Shown here: one piece after another, positions 1 to 10,995 of the stretch
Layout of the letters: each line of letters opens with the position of its first letter
Position numbering within the stretch: the stretch's first letter is position 1
Translations under genes and position numbers: made by a program
Assembly (NCBI GenBank): GCA_009809945.1
Contig: WTPW01000063.1
Span: forward strand, 591,613-655,612
Source: Gigaspora margarita
Taxonomy: Eukaryota > Glomeromycota > Glomeromycetes > Diversisporales > Gigasporaceae
Length of the DNA stretch: 64,000 nt
Reading direction: 5' to 3'
The notes under the pieces: generated by a model
The model's database searches: none
What the model saw: the letters and a program-made list of their open reading frames with translations, nothing else
What the model was told of the DNA's origin: nothing

Positions 1-368
1 AGTATTTATTTGGCAAAGATATATTTTATTTATTTCTAAGATAATATTCAAGATAGATAACTATTCCTAAACATTAGGGGGAGAAGAGGGGAATCTAAGT
101 CTATCGTACAGGAGGGCAGAAAACTAGGGTTTATATATCTTTTGATTATTTGAAGTAGAAACGGTAGAAATGGTAGAAATGGTAGAAATGGTAGAAATGG
201 TTAACCATGTTACTCGTACTTCTAACTTAGCCATATATAGTTAATAATATAAAATAATATAAACTAATATATAATAAAATAAGATAGTAAAATAATCCAA
301 TAAAATATAATTAAAATAATACTAGAAAATACATTAAAGAAACTAATGCTAAAACTCGTTCTATAACA
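1..368 (-). repeat. 3' LTR, truncated by the window start
   Basis: Direct repeat of 9815-10198, ending in TATAACA like the right copy. It has about five units of the nonamer GGTAGAAAT near 155-200, against about seven in the right LTR, so this microsatellite has changed length since insertion. Confidence 0.95.
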
Positions 369-382
369 TTTCCGTCCCCTTT
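369..382 (-). other. Polypurine tract for plus-strand priming
   Basis: On the minus strand the 14 bases next to the 3' LTR are all purine (AAAGGGGACGGAAA) except one C. They abut the LTR start TGTTA directly, the expected place for the PPT. Confidence 0.85.
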
Positions 383-1171
383 AAGAATGAGTACTGCGAA
401 TTCCAACTTCATGTAGTAGCAGAGAAAAATTTTCTTCATTTAATTCTTCCAAGTTAGTATAGGTAATCGTAGTAGCAGAATAAAGACAGGACAATCCACA
501 CACTTGTAGGATTTGGTAAATTCGGGCAGCACACTTCCATATTCGAGAAGCATGTCGAGGTCCCAAACTTTCTTTTAGCATTCCCATATCCTTTATCTTT
601 CTTTCTGGCTATTACCATTGATTTTTAATTGCTCAAGGTATTAACAGGCTTCCAGAATTCTAACTTGAGGTTCTCTTTGCTTTCCTCAGCTTTCTATTCT
701 GAGTCGAGCAATTATTTCTTGAAGCTTGTTCTCTGACAAGGTTTCACTTAGTGGGTTTCTTCTAAGAGAGACTCTTTCTTCATTTTCGGTTAAGTCAATA
801 ACTAACTTAATTACAGCATTGGGTATAGGATCTTGAGAACTGGTATCTTCTGGTTCAATAAGAGCGAGCGAGAAAAATAATTCCTCATTAGTATTTTCCG
901 TGTCTGTAAGTGTTAGATTACCATCTGGTTCTATCTCTAAATTCTCTAGAATAGTTTCCGTTTCATCATTATTGATAACACTATTCTGAATCTGTTCTTC
1001 ACTTTCTAAAGGAAACTGTAGAGAAAGTATAATTTCTTTTCCATCGGTTATGGCTACCTGGTTGGTAGTAATAATAAGACTATTGTTCTAAGATGCAGGG
1101 ACTTGGTTCCAATATTTAACTAATTCAGCAAGACTATTTGGGGTTTGAGGTTGCAGGGTCAAAGTTTCCAT
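381..1171 (-). pseudogene. Extra 3' ORF of the LTR element, unknown function, broken
   Basis: Downstream of integrase a reading frame starts at the ATG at 1169-1171 and runs 162 codons to a TGA at 686-688. It has one in-frame TAG at 1088-1090. The product is acidic, rich in Glu, Asp, Thr and Asn. After a frameshift-prone gap a second stretch (587 to 381, 68 codons) holds the conserved-looking phrase RHASRIWKCAARIYQIL and runs almost to the polypurine tract. I recognise no known domain. Position after pol matches the env-like or accessory ORF slot of some Ty3/gypsy elements, but there is no signal peptide or membrane segment, so an envelope is not supported. Confidence 0.5.
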
Positions 1172-1718
1172 TTTAAGAATTAAAGTTTTTGTTATTAAGA
1201 GAGAAAGGGAAAGGAGAAATGTTTCAAGTAATTTTAAATGTTAAGACAACGGTGGTTACTAAAATAAAATAAAAAAATATTGTTATCCATGTCAAATTAA
1301 AGAATAGGGCATGTTTTAATTGTTTCGCGGCGTCACTCATGTGACTTAAAAATCGTAACGTTGATCACATGACCAAAAATCTTCTTGTCGGACAAAAATG
1401 CCGTCGAGTCGATTTGCGAGTCCTAATGGCGTTTGCGTACTAAGATAAGCTTAGTAGAAAAGATGCGCAATATCCAGATGGGTATACAGTCAAAATTTCA
1501 GCTCAAACGGAGCAATATTGACTGACTTTACTTAGTGGTAATCGTTCCACGAAGTTAAAATCCGATTCTTATATATATATCACTATATTATTTCTGTTTC
1601 TAACTTTAACAAAAAAATGGGGTAGTCTAGATTCGAAAAAAAAATTATTTGTTGTACACAGTAAATTAAGGGGTTGAGGCTGTGTTTCCATCCGTTTTAA
1701 GAATTTCTTCCTAGAAAT
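1172..1718. other. Non-coding spacer between integrase and the 3' ORF
   Basis: No sustained reading frame. About 1330-1560 is less AT-rich than its surroundings and could hold a promoter for the 3' ORF, but I see no clear motif. Confidence 0.3.
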
Positions 1719-3181
1719 TCAAATGACAATCACAGGTTGCCAATCTTGTTTCTCGTAGTACTTAACAAGACGATCACTGTTGTAATACTGCTTTAATGTT
1801 TTTCTATCCATTGTACACAGTTTATAGGCGCCATTATTTAATTTTTCCTTAACAATAAATGGTCCTATTCTTTTCTCTTCAAATTTTGCAGATCTAGAGG
1901 CTTCAATATCCTTTCTTTGTACCCAAACTTTATCACCAATTTCAAATTCTTCTTTCTGTATCTTGGAGTCAAATCTAACCTTCTGTTTCTTTTGAGACTT
2001 AATTGTATTTTCTCTGCCATTACTATGGTAATAGGGTAATTCTTCAATTAATTCAAATGCTCTTTGGAGAATGCTATCTTCTAGAGAGACTTCATCATCT
2101 GGATCAACTGGGTCTATAGGGATAACAGTTTCAATTGGTAAAATAGCTTGTCGACCATATACCCAATGAAAAGGAGTGTATCCAGTAGTTGCATGTCGTT
2201 TGGTCCTATATGCAAATAATACAGCAGGTACAGTCAGACCTCCTTAAATGTAAGTCGTTGGGCCAACCTTTTGATGGCTTGCATTTAGAGAACGATAAGA
2301 AAAATTGCATTTATAGAGGTTAGAAATATATTTGGGCCAGAATTTAAGGTTGCATTTAGAGAGGTGTTGCATTTAGGGGGGTTGCATTTAGGGAGGTCTG
2401 GCTGTATATGAATATCCCATTCTGTATCTTTTTCTGTAACTTTTGCAAGAGAGTTACAAATTGTTCTGTTTAATCTTTCAACCATTCCATTGGTTTGGGG
2501 GTGGTAGGGTGAAGAAAATATATGTTTTATCAAGAACTTTTCACATAGTATCCTCACAATTTCACTAACAAAATTCTTTCCATTATCTGAGAGTATCATC
2601 TTAGGTACTCCATGTCTACAAACAATTTCTTCAAAAATAAACTTGGCTAAGGTTTCTGCACCTGCATCGGGTACAGCTTTGACTTCTGGCCAGCGAGTGA
2701 GGTAATCGGTAGCTACAATAATATAGCGATTATTTCGAGGAGTTATAGGGAGAGGTCCAACTAAATATATTCCTACATGTTCAAAGGCTCTTCCAACTTG
2801 GATAGGGTGGAGAGGTTCCTTTCTTTTACTTTTTCCTCGTTTTTGACATATTTCACAAGAGCGAACATAGTTTTGAACATCCCTATATATTTGGTCCCAA
2901 TAATATCATTCAGATATCTTATAATACATAGCATCTGTTCCCAAATGTCCAGCAGTGGGATGACTATGCATCATATACAATATTGGTTCAACTTCAGTCC
3001 ATTTAATTACTCTAATAGGTTTGTCTGGATCTTTTCTATTCTTTTTGTATAACAATTTATTTTTCACTTCATATTGTCTAGATTGGTTAATAATTGTCCT
3101 TTTTTCATTGTCCGTTAAGTCAGGGGAGAGAGTATCTGATTCTAAATATTCTATTAGATTTTGGTATTGGTCTAAATTCAT
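1719..3181 (-). pseudogene. Integrase domain of the LTR element, interrupted by a MITE
   Basis: Role: joins element cDNA to the chromosome. In order on minus: an HHCC zinc-binding head (HPTAGHLGTDAMYY near 2950, then CEICQ near 2850), the catalytic core with Asp in ATDYLTRWPE near 2710, Asp in LSDNGKNFVS near 2580 and Glu in GMVERLNRT near 2480, giving the D,D-35-E pattern, then a basic C-terminal domain ending in a TGA at 1719-1721. No chromodomain is evident. Breaks: TGA at 2906-2908 where RYYWDQ is expected, and a 174-bp MITE in the frame at 2231-2404. The codons on either side join in frame once the MITE and one TA are removed. Confidence 0.9.
2231..2404. mobile_element. pogo/Tc1-like MITE inserted in integrase
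   Basis: 174 bp with inverted ends CAGTCAGACCTCC and GGAGGTCTGGCTG, flanked by TA at 2229-2230 and 2405-2406. The TA target and the CAGT start are typical of Tc1/mariner-pogo elements. A second copy of the family lies at 27704-27899. There is no coding capacity, so it would have moved with a transposase from elsewhere. Confidence 0.9.
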
Positions 3182-3189
3182 GTGGGGTC

Positions 3190-4620
3190 AATAGTACGAG
3201 GGTGTGTCTGGATCGGTAATCTAGAAAGAGCATCAACATTTGAATGGATTCTCTGGGTTTGTGTATAATAGTAAAATGATAGGGTTGGAGTTTCATGATC
3301 CAACGACCTAAACGTCCTTTAGGTTGGAATGACTTTAACCATTTAAGAGCAGAGTGGTCTGTAACTAAGGTAAAGTGACTTGTACCAAAATATTTATGAA
3401 AATGTTTAATGGCCCATACAATGGCAGCACATTCTAGTTTAGTGGCTCCATAATTCACTTCTTCCTTTTTCAAACTTTTACTAGCATAGGCAATTGGGTN
3501 NTNCTTTTNATCNTCNGAGAGTTGGCTTAAGGTNGCNCCAAATCCTTCATANGATGCATCTGTAGCAAGAATGAATTCTTTTCTATAGTCTGGGTAGATG
3601 AGGATAGGAGCAGTAGTCAATCGATGCTTTAATTCATCAAAAGCCTTTTGACATTTCATATTCCATTCATAGGCATTGTCCTTATGCAGTAACTGATTAA
3701 GAGGATGAGCAATGGAAGAGAAATGTTTGATGAATTGTCTATAGTATCCAGCGAGTCCCAAAAATGATCGTAGCTAGGTCACATTTTGGGGAGGTTGGAT
3801 ATTTTGTACAGCAATTATCTTGTCTGGGTCTGGGGAGATTCCTTTTTCTTCTATGATATGTCCTAGAAAAGGTAATCATTTCATCCAAAAATTACATTTT
3901 TCTATATTCAACTTTAATCCAGCTTTTCAAATTCTGGTAAAGACTTCTCGTAGATGTTTAATATGATCATTAAATGTTCAGGAGAAGACATTGGTATCAT
4001 CTAGGTATACCACAACATACTTGTAGGCTATACCCTTATAAACTTGGTTCATGAGACGTTGAAAGTTAGCAGGGGCATTATACAATCCAAAAAGCATGAC
4101 GTTGAATTCATAGGTTCCGTATCTGGTTATAAAAGCAGTTTTCTCTTGATCTTCTGGGTGTACTTTTACTTGCCAATATCCACTCATAAGATCTAAAGTG
4201 GAAAATTAAGTAGCTCCGGCAAGGGAATCGAGCATTTCATCAATTCGAGGTAGGGGGTATTGGTCTTTCTTGGTAACATTGTTAAGTTTTCGGTAATCTA
4301 TACAAAACCTTTTCTTTCCATTTTTCTTGTTTACAAGTACAACAGGAGAGGCGCAAGGACTAGAGGACTCTCTAATTAATTTATTTTCTAACATCCATTG
4401 TACTTCCTCATTTTTAAATGTTTGTTCGGTAAGGGGTACCATATAGGGTCGTGAGCTAATAGGGGGTCCATTATCAGTGAATATCTGATGAACAACTAGG
4501 TCAGTCCTACCTAGTTGGGTCATATTTTTGCAAAAAGGTCTGCAAATTCAAGAAGCAATTGTCAAAATTGGGCTCCTTGACTAGTAGTAAGAGGTCCTAC
4601 TTTTGGGTTAATTTCCTGAG
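3190..4620 (-). pseudogene. Reverse transcriptase and RNase H of the LTR element
   Basis: Role: copies element RNA to DNA and removes the RNA strand. RT shows the palm phrases RFCIDYRKLNNVT (about 4290), FSTLDLMSGYWQ (about 4190) and the active site VVYLDD (about 4000). The connection has FLGLAGYYRQFI (about 3750). RNase H has catalytic Asp in ILATDA (about 3560), Glu in KLECAAIVWA (about 3440) and Asp in LVTDHSALKWL (about 3360). It ends with the usual VDALSR phrase near 3220, reached through a one-base frameshift. Stops: TGA at 3876, 3927, 3978 and 4562, TAG near 3774, TAA near 4207. A one-base deletion lies near 4523. Nine ambiguous bases fall in 3500-3552. Confidence 0.92.
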
Positions 4621-6330
4621 TCATATATATTTCTCGAATGCGTCTGGATCTACAATTGTCTGTATCTTCGAATAGTTTTAGATTATGCTCAGGATAACTC
4701 AAAAATTTTGAGTACCCTGGTTGCTAGACTCGTGTATAGAGACAGTAGACTCATCATACAAGTCCCTTAATCGATGATGAAAGTTTTCAAAAAAATGAAC
4801 TCGGTCCTGCAGAGCCTTGATGGTCTGTTCCTGGTGCTCAAATGTTTTGGCTTGTTCTTGAAGAAGAGTAATAATTTGAGCTTGTTGTCAAATCTGTTCC
4901 TGCAAGAGTTTGATCAGTTCAGCTGATTCCAGAACAGGCGAGGCAGTTTTGATGGGTGCAACAATAGATAACTCTGGTACAGGGAGTGTAGTAGATTCAT
5001 TGGGTTCAAGTGTCTCAGGTATAGAGAGGGTAGGTGGAGGAAGGTTTTCTGTTTCTGGATCTGGAGGAGGGTGAGCTTCTTTATAGCATTCCTTGCACAA
5101 ATTTTTATGTTGTCAGAGTTCATCATTTGTTTTGACCATGATACAGGATTCATAAAGGCCTGCAGTTCCTGCAAAGTTTCTTTGCAAGTTTTCCATGGCT
5201 TTCCTTCTATCAAAGTTAGGATGACTCATATCAAAGGATTCGGCGAGAATTCATTGTAATGTTTGTTCTTCTGTTTCTGTTAATTCTATATGGGTGGCTC
5301 TCATGATGACATTTACTTCATCATAGGTATAACCTTGGTTAGAATGGTCATCATATTGAGGTTCAAGAGCATGGGCAAGGTCTTCATTGCTTTCACCAAT
5401 CTGGATCTGGGCTAAACGGAAAATTCAGCTTTGGTTGAGGTCATAGCTGTGTCCGGCATTCCTGGTAGATTCTGTATAATGATGTACTCGGGTCCAGAGG
5501 TTGTAATTTGGGTTATGTTCAACATCCTGGGCAGCCTTATAGGCATAGAGGTGTTCTAGATCACAAAATCGAACATCTTTCTGACTAGAATTGAGTTTAA
5601 TCAACTTGGATCTAATTTCTTGTTCTTTACAGAGTTTGCATTCGGTTAAGGTTCCTCTGCCTTCACCATTGGTGAAGAATTCAATGCTTCGGGGGTGATC
5701 ACGATCCAAAGCATGATGGAAGTCAATCCAACATCCATTGCATACCATTGTGTGGTCCAAAGGTCTAATTTCTTCTGGTTTCTTGGGCACCTTACATTTA
5801 CAGCAGTGGTTGGTTCGTAGTCAAGTATAATGAGGAAGGCGTTGAGCATTTACAGCCTGGGGATCACAACCATACTCAAATCTTTGATTTTCTAATTTCT
5901 GGGTCATTTGAGGACAGATGGCTCCAATATGTCCATATTGTCCACATTGATAGCAGCGGTTTTCTGGGCAGTCCTTATATAAATGTCCTGGTTGAGAACA
6001 GGTTTTACAAATATTATATTTAGGGGCTTGCCTAGGGCAATGAGCAGCAAGGTGTCCATAGTGATGACATCGGTAACATTCATTGTTGGGGCAGTTAGCA
6101 TATAGATGATTGTAGGAGTAGCAGCGTCCACATTTCTGATTAGAGAAGGATGCACTGGGTCTGGGTCTGCGAGTAATAGTAGTCCAGGTATTTGGTTCTG
6201 TATCTGCCATATAGGCTTCTTTTGGACTAAGATATTCTTGTTCAAATTTTTCTAAATCCTTTTCATCAGTAAGAGTAGGTTGAGTAGGTAAGGGTTGGTT
6301 ATTCTCATACGAGGTAGGTACATGAACTTT
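4621..6330 (-). pseudogene. Zinc-knuckle and zinc-finger block between protease and RT
   Basis: About 560 codons separate protease from RT. The first part has four CCHC knuckles in a row between about 6140 and 5900 (CGRCYSYNHLYANC, CYRCHHYGHLAAHC, CKTCSQPGHLYKDC, CYQCGQYGHIGAIC). Next come Cys/His pairs that look like treble-clef or B-box-type zinc sites (HCCKC near 5800, CNGCWIDFHH near 5730, CKLC near 5640, CKECY near 5090). A Pro-rich stretch and a Gln/Glu-rich segment likely to be coiled coil (about 4900-4780) follow. TGA stops at 4888, 5113, 5251, 5425 and 5821 interrupt it, each where Arg is plausible. The knuckles suggest nucleic-acid binding. I know no named domain for the rest. Confidence 0.75.
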
Positions 6331-7300
6331 TTCTTGTTCCAGTGAAGAGTATAAGCTTTGTTTTTCCAGTTGTAGCTTGCATCTACTTTCTGTAACCAGT
6401 CATTACCTAAAAGCAATGAGTAGGAGGTAATATTCATTACTTCTACATCAAGAGGGATAGTAGTTCCTTCAATCTCAATTGGGAGATTTTTAATAATGCC
6501 AAGAGGGCGAACAGAGGATCCAGCAGCAGAGACAATAAGGCTGGTAGAAGGGGCTTCAATTTTTAGTCCAAGTTCTTTTACAACTTGGTGGGAGATCATG
6601 CTAATAGCAGCACCACTATCAATAATGGCGTGATAGGGTTTCCCTTGTAGTTTGATATTACATTTAACAGGAGTGGTATAGGTTGGGGTCTGGACCTGAG
6701 TGGCTTTGGATTCTTGAGTCAAGTAACTAGCAAGAGCGGTGCGTATAGATTCATTCACAAGAAAAGTTTCAAACTGCTCATAAGTATAATCATTTGCAGT
6801 ATCGATGGTATATACATCACGGAGGTAAGGAGTAGAAGAGCGATTCCTAGATCTGGATCGATCAGAGGATCGGTAATTTCGATCATTTCTGTATCTATCA
6901 CATGATTGACTTCGGCTTCGGGGTCGGTCATATCCAGAGCGGTTATTATTATGATTTTGGTCTCTAGATCGGCTTCGGTTTCTAGATCTGGATCTGTCAT
7001 AGGACTGGTTGTTTCTAGAAGAGTAATTATTACTTCGACCTCAGGATTGATATCCTTGGTTGTCCCTTTTGTTATCCTGGAATCGGGCATGACAATTTCA
7101 GATGAAATGTCCTTTTTGTCTACAATAGTAACAGGTGGCATTGGTAGCTCCTTGCTGGGGTCAGTCCTTATTTTGGTCAGAGTAATAGGCAGGAGTAGGA
7201 GTAGGGGCAGCTTGTTTTTCAGCGAGATTGATACTAAGCTTAGCAATTTGTTCGGTAAGGCATTCTATAGCTTTGTTGGTATCATTTGCATTATGGTCAG
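6331..7300 (-). pseudogene. Gag C-terminus (RS-rich, CCHC finger) and aspartic protease
   Basis: From about 7300 down: a linker, one CCHC finger (CYYCRQKGH, with a TGA at 7098-7100 just before the final Cys), a long Arg/Ser/Asp/Asn-rich stretch (about 7060-6830) likely to bind RNA, then a retropepsin-like domain. The protease shows the catalytic DSGA in AIIDSGAAISMIS (about 6610) and the later hydrophobic GNDWL strand (about 6390). It would cleave the polyprotein as a dimer. A second TGA is at 7041-7043. Frame changes occur near 7290 (from gag) and near 6330 (into the knuckle block). Confidence 0.88.
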
Positions 7301-9242
7301 AGGTCATTATTCATTCGTTTCCCATTTGCGTGCTTCAGCAATTGCAGCAACCAAAGTTTCAGGTTCAGCAGCTTGAACATTCATAGCATATTCTGGGCAT
7401 AATCCTTGGATAAAGAATTGAATCATAATGGGGGCAGGGAAAACTTCTCTTGGGTCGACTCTTCCTCTGAGTCATTTAAAGTAGCTAATATAGGTATCAA
7501 CAGTATCTGTGCCTTGTTTGATTTCAAAAAGTTGTTTTTGCCAAGTGGCTTTTTGTTTGGTGGTGCTAAATTTTTCTTTAAAAATATGGATAAAACTAAC
7601 AATATCATGATTCCTATGATCATTATTATGAAAAGCTGTTGGGAGTGCCTCAAGACTAGTAAACTATTCTTGAGCATTGTCCTTCATATAAGCACAAGCA
7701 AGTTCTAGTTGTTGAGCAGGGCTCCAATGGTTAGCTTTAGCAGCGCATTCAAATTCTTCTATCCAGGTTACAGGATCTTGGGTTCCATCACCATGATAGA
7801 AATCAATTTTGAGAAGAGATTTTTCACCACCTCTTCCCATAGCATTGGCAAGGGCAGTTATTGCTTCAGCGGCAGCATTCAAAGCATCTTCAGCTATAAT
7901 TCTTTCAGGTTCGGGGTCTTCTACAGTAGCGTCTGATTCTGAATCTGAAAATCTGAGTCTTCTTGGTCAGGTTCTTCAGGTTCTTCTTCAGTTTCAGCTA
8001 ATTCTTCTTGATTAATGTCTTCTGGTTCTTCTTCTGATGCTTCTTTTTCTGATGTTTCTTCTTCTGATTCAACTAATTCTTGGTTAGGTTCTTCTATTTG
8101 TTCTTGTAGATTTACTTCTTCTAGATTTATTTCTTCTTTAGCTTCTTCTGGATAAGCTCCAACTATTCAGGGTTCAATAACTTCAACTTGGGGTAAGTGA
8201 ATTTGGTTATCGATTTGAAGAGGAGGTAGGTTAAGAGAAGTAGAGTTGCGTGCTTGATTGATTTGAGAATTAGGTTCGTTTATTAGATTTGGTTGAGGAG
8301 TGGGTACTGGGAGTACTTCAACTATTTGGTGACCAGGGTGAGCAGGTTGTGGGATAAAAAGTTGTCGATGTAGAGGGGGTATAGTTAGAGAAGTAGTACT
8401 AGGAGTTGTATTAGCTTGGTATAGTTCATTTACAACTGGTAATTGGGTGGTTACTGGTAGAGGGGTTCATCGAAAATATTGTGCAGGGTTAAGAATTTGA
8501 AGAAATCTTGGTAGTAGATTAGAAGATGGAGTATCAGGTCGAGTAAGAGGTTGGTCGAGGCAAATTTCAGAGAAAAGTGAAGAGGGAAGTGGAATGCGAG
8601 GAGGAAATTGGACTTGGGTAGTATTTTCATCATAGAGTAAGAGAGAAGATGTGTGAGAAGGTCCAGCAAAATTATCTAGATCTTCTGGTTCTAAAGTATG
8701 TATTGATCGAGTGGTAGGAGAGAATCTATAATCTAACTCTTTGTCAGTTCCTTGAGTAATAGGAGAAAGATGATCAAGATTATCGATTACTCAGCCAAGT
8801 AATTGAGTGGAAATAGCAGCGGTTTCAGATGGACGTCAAAGACATTTCTTTCAAAGTCAGAGGGTAGAGTGGGAGCAAGAGTAAAATGAGTATTGGCACG
8901 GAGGAGAGCAGCAATAACTGCTAAAGGGTCAAGGTGAGGATTGTTGTATCTACAGCTAAAAACAATGTTCCTAGCGGCAGCTCTAAGAGTATTATAATCT
9001 CAAGGGAGAGTTAAAATAAAATGGGCGTCAACCGTTTGTTGAGTATAACAATGGGCAAAATATGTATTTCGGTATTCGTTCCAAAAGCGAAGGAAGTCTC
9101 GATGATATCCTACAGGTGGGTAACAAATGCGACAAGATAAATCAGGGTCAGTAACTTGTATGACTTCAGTGGCAAGAGGAGAGGGGTGGTGAAGGTCGTG
9201 AGCTTCAATTTGTTCTAAATGAATTTGGTAAGCTCTAATCAT
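7301..9242 (-). pseudogene. Gag capsid region of the LTR element
   Basis: The reading starts at the ATG ending at 9242. The N-terminal third (to about 8800) is unrecognised. A Pro/Leu-rich part (8780-8200) and a very acidic Glu-rich part (8160-7950) follow, then a retrotransposon gag domain at about 7850-7420 with the typical phrases DPVTWIEEFECAAKANHW and IFKEKFSTTKQKATWQ. Stops: TGA at 9000, 8791, 8467, 8167 and 7472, and a TAG near 7662 in place of the conserved Trp of the QEW phrase. Frameshifts lie near 8830 and 7960. Gag would form the particle that packages element RNA. Confidence 0.85.
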
Positions 9243-9397
9243 ATAAAAAGGTCTAGGAGGTAAGCAATTTAAATTTTAACTTTAGAGAAAAGAGAAAAGG
9301 GGTTAGAAACTAAGAGGTCTAAAATATACTAAAAGGTAAGAGAATTTCAATCTGGGCCTAAAAGAAAATAACTAATAACAAATAACTAAACAATAAA

Positions 9398-9532
9398 AGT
9401 GCTACAAAAGCAAAGGCTTCAAGTATGCCCTTCTGAACGAATCTCTTTCAATTCGACAGGAAAATACCAGTGCTACAAAAGCAAGAGGCTTCAAGTATGC
9501 CCTTCTGAATGAATCTTTTTCAATTCGACAGG
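9398..9532. repeat. Tandem duplication in the LTR element leader
   Basis: Two copies of a roughly 64-bp unit (each starting AGTGCTACAAAAGCA and ending TTCGACAGG) at a 71-bp period, with a few substitutions. They lie between the primer site and gag in the untranslated leader. Confidence 0.9.
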
Positions 9533-9639
9533 TAAACCAAAAAAATAATAACTTTAATAAGAGAAGAAAAGAGACAAGAGAAATATCCTTGCAAAGAGAA
9601 GAGGAAAAGGTCCTAAGGGTTCCGGCTGTTTTTAATGAT

Positions 9640-9657
9640 TTCCGCTAGAAGGCACCA
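9640..9657 (-). other. Primer-binding site candidate
   Basis: Three bases inside the 5' LTR, the minus strand reads TGGTGCCTTCTAGCGGAA. TGG pairs with the CCA end of a tRNA, so this is the expected PBS. I cannot name the tRNA without a tRNA set from the genome. Confidence 0.7.
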
Positions 9658-9660
9658 AAA

Positions 9661-10198
9661 TGTTACAAGTGACTATTGCCTTCAATATAGTACTTGCAAC
9701 ACAATACACGGTGACAGGGATCTTGTAAGGGTCAGAGAAGATATGAAGCGGTGTGCAAGTGGAATATTACTTCACTAGAGCGGTTCGTTATATTTATTTA
9801 TTAGAGAGCAAGAAAGTATTTATTTGGCAAAGATATATTTTATTTATTTCTAAGATAATATTCAAGATAGATAACTATTCCTAAACATTAGGGGGAGAAG
9901 AGGGGAATCTGAGTCTATCATACAGGAGGGCAGAAAACTAGGGTTTATATACCTTTTGATCATTAGAAGTAGAAATGGTAGAATGGTAGAAATAGTAGAA
10001 ATGGTAGAAATGGTAGAAATGGTAGAAATGGTTAACCATGTTACTCGTACTTCTAACTTAGCCATATATAGTTAATAATATAAATTAATATAAAATAATA
10101 TAATAAAAACAAGATAATAAAATAATCTAATAAAATATAATTAAAATAATACTAGAAAATACATTAAAGAAACTAATGCTAAAACTCGTTCTATAACA
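9661..10198 (-). repeat. 5' LTR, complete, 538 bp
   Basis: Bounded by TGTTA and TAACA short inverted ends. It is adjacent to the PBS on its inner side and contains about seven GGTAGAAAT-type units (9965-10030). The element's own promoter should lie here. Confidence 0.93.
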
Positions 10199-10489
10199 AA
10201 ATGATCAGTCCCATGCTTACTCATATACAATTTTGTATTTAAGCATGCATTTCTGTGTATCAAGTTTTCATAGGATATTTTTAGGTCATACTATAGGAAA
10301 CAAAATATTTACAATTTTTATGCAGTGTAACTACACCACTTTGGGCAAAATTAAAAGTATAATTTGGGCTGGACAATATGAATTTGGCCAACCTACTGTC
10401 AGTAGGTTTCAGAGATGTAGACAATCAACTAACAAAATTTCTGTTGACTTCCTGAAAACATGAACTTAGATGCTAATCACATTATTTAA

Positions 10490-10995
10490 GGGTAGAGGAT
10501 ACATAGTTCATTTTTCATATGATCTTGATAGCAAAAATTTTTTCTTTTTAAAATTAAAGAAAATTTTATTATGTAATTTATTTTAAAATTTATTATAAAA
10601 GTTATAATAGGTATTTGGGATTCTAATGGTAGTAAAATCATTAATATTGGTTTGATATTTGCTAAGAAATATATAGTTAGAAATTGGGTATTGATTTTTT
10701 GTTTACAAAAACCATGTAATAATCATATGAACTAGCCAATCAAAATTAATGATTTTGTATAACTCTAGCAAATTTGAGGCTACTGCAGCAAAATTTATAA
10801 TATATACAAGTATACTTTTTTAAAATAATTTGTTTATTAAAATTTATATTTTTAGAAATGGCATATTTTAATCTAAAATTTTGAAAAAAATTAATTGTGT
10901 TCTCAAAAATTTTATTAGTAGCATATTTTTATTCTCTATATAAGGTCTAATTTGCAATGCAATTATATAAAAATTGATCTATATATCCTCTACCC
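10490..10995. mobile_element. MITE with TTAA target duplication
   Basis: 506 bp with inverted ends GGGTAGAGGATAYATAG, flanked by TTAA at 10486-10489 and 10996-10999. The similarity of the ends extends about 26 bp with a few mismatches. TTAA targets are known for piggyBac-type elements, but the GGG start is not their usual CCC, so the superfamily is open. No ORF. Confidence 0.8.

Larger units (their letters stand above)
1..10198 (-). mobile_element. Ty3/gypsy LTR retrotransposon, degenerate, 3' LTR cut by window edge
   Basis: Two direct LTR copies flank an internal region that reads on the minus strand in the order gag, CCHC finger, aspartic protease, zinc-knuckle block, RT, RNase H, integrase, extra ORF. 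RT before integrase is the Ty3/gypsy order. By alignment with the complete right LTR, 154 bases of the left LTR lie outside the window, so the whole element is about 10.35 kb, long for this superfamily. The LTRs differ at roughly 10-15 of 368 aligned positions by eye, mostly transitions, so the insertion is not recent. The coding region carries many in-frame stops, at least four frameshifts and an inserted MITE, so this copy cannot be autonomous. The left target duplication is outside the window. Confidence 0.95.

Noticed and set aside
381..1171. Envelope gene of the LTR element
   Set aside because: No signal peptide, membrane segment or Cys pattern, and the product is acidic and soluble-looking.
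1330..1560. tRNA or SINE-like RNA gene in the less AT-rich spacer
   Set aside because: I could not find a convincing A box and B box or cloverleaf on either strand.
6714..7376. Plus-strand Ser/Val-rich frames opposite gag
   Set aside because: They are the antisense of the Arg/Ser-rich gag segment, where Arg and Asp codons read as Ser, Val and Ile.
2906..9002. TGA read as a sense codon (code change)
   Set aside because: The intact kinase and Sel1 genes need no such reading, TGA ends other frames normally, and TAG, TAA and frameshifts also break the same element.
9862..10065. Minus frame with repeated Thr-Ile-Ser in the LTR
   Set aside because: It is the translation of the GGTAGAAAT microsatellite inside the LTR.
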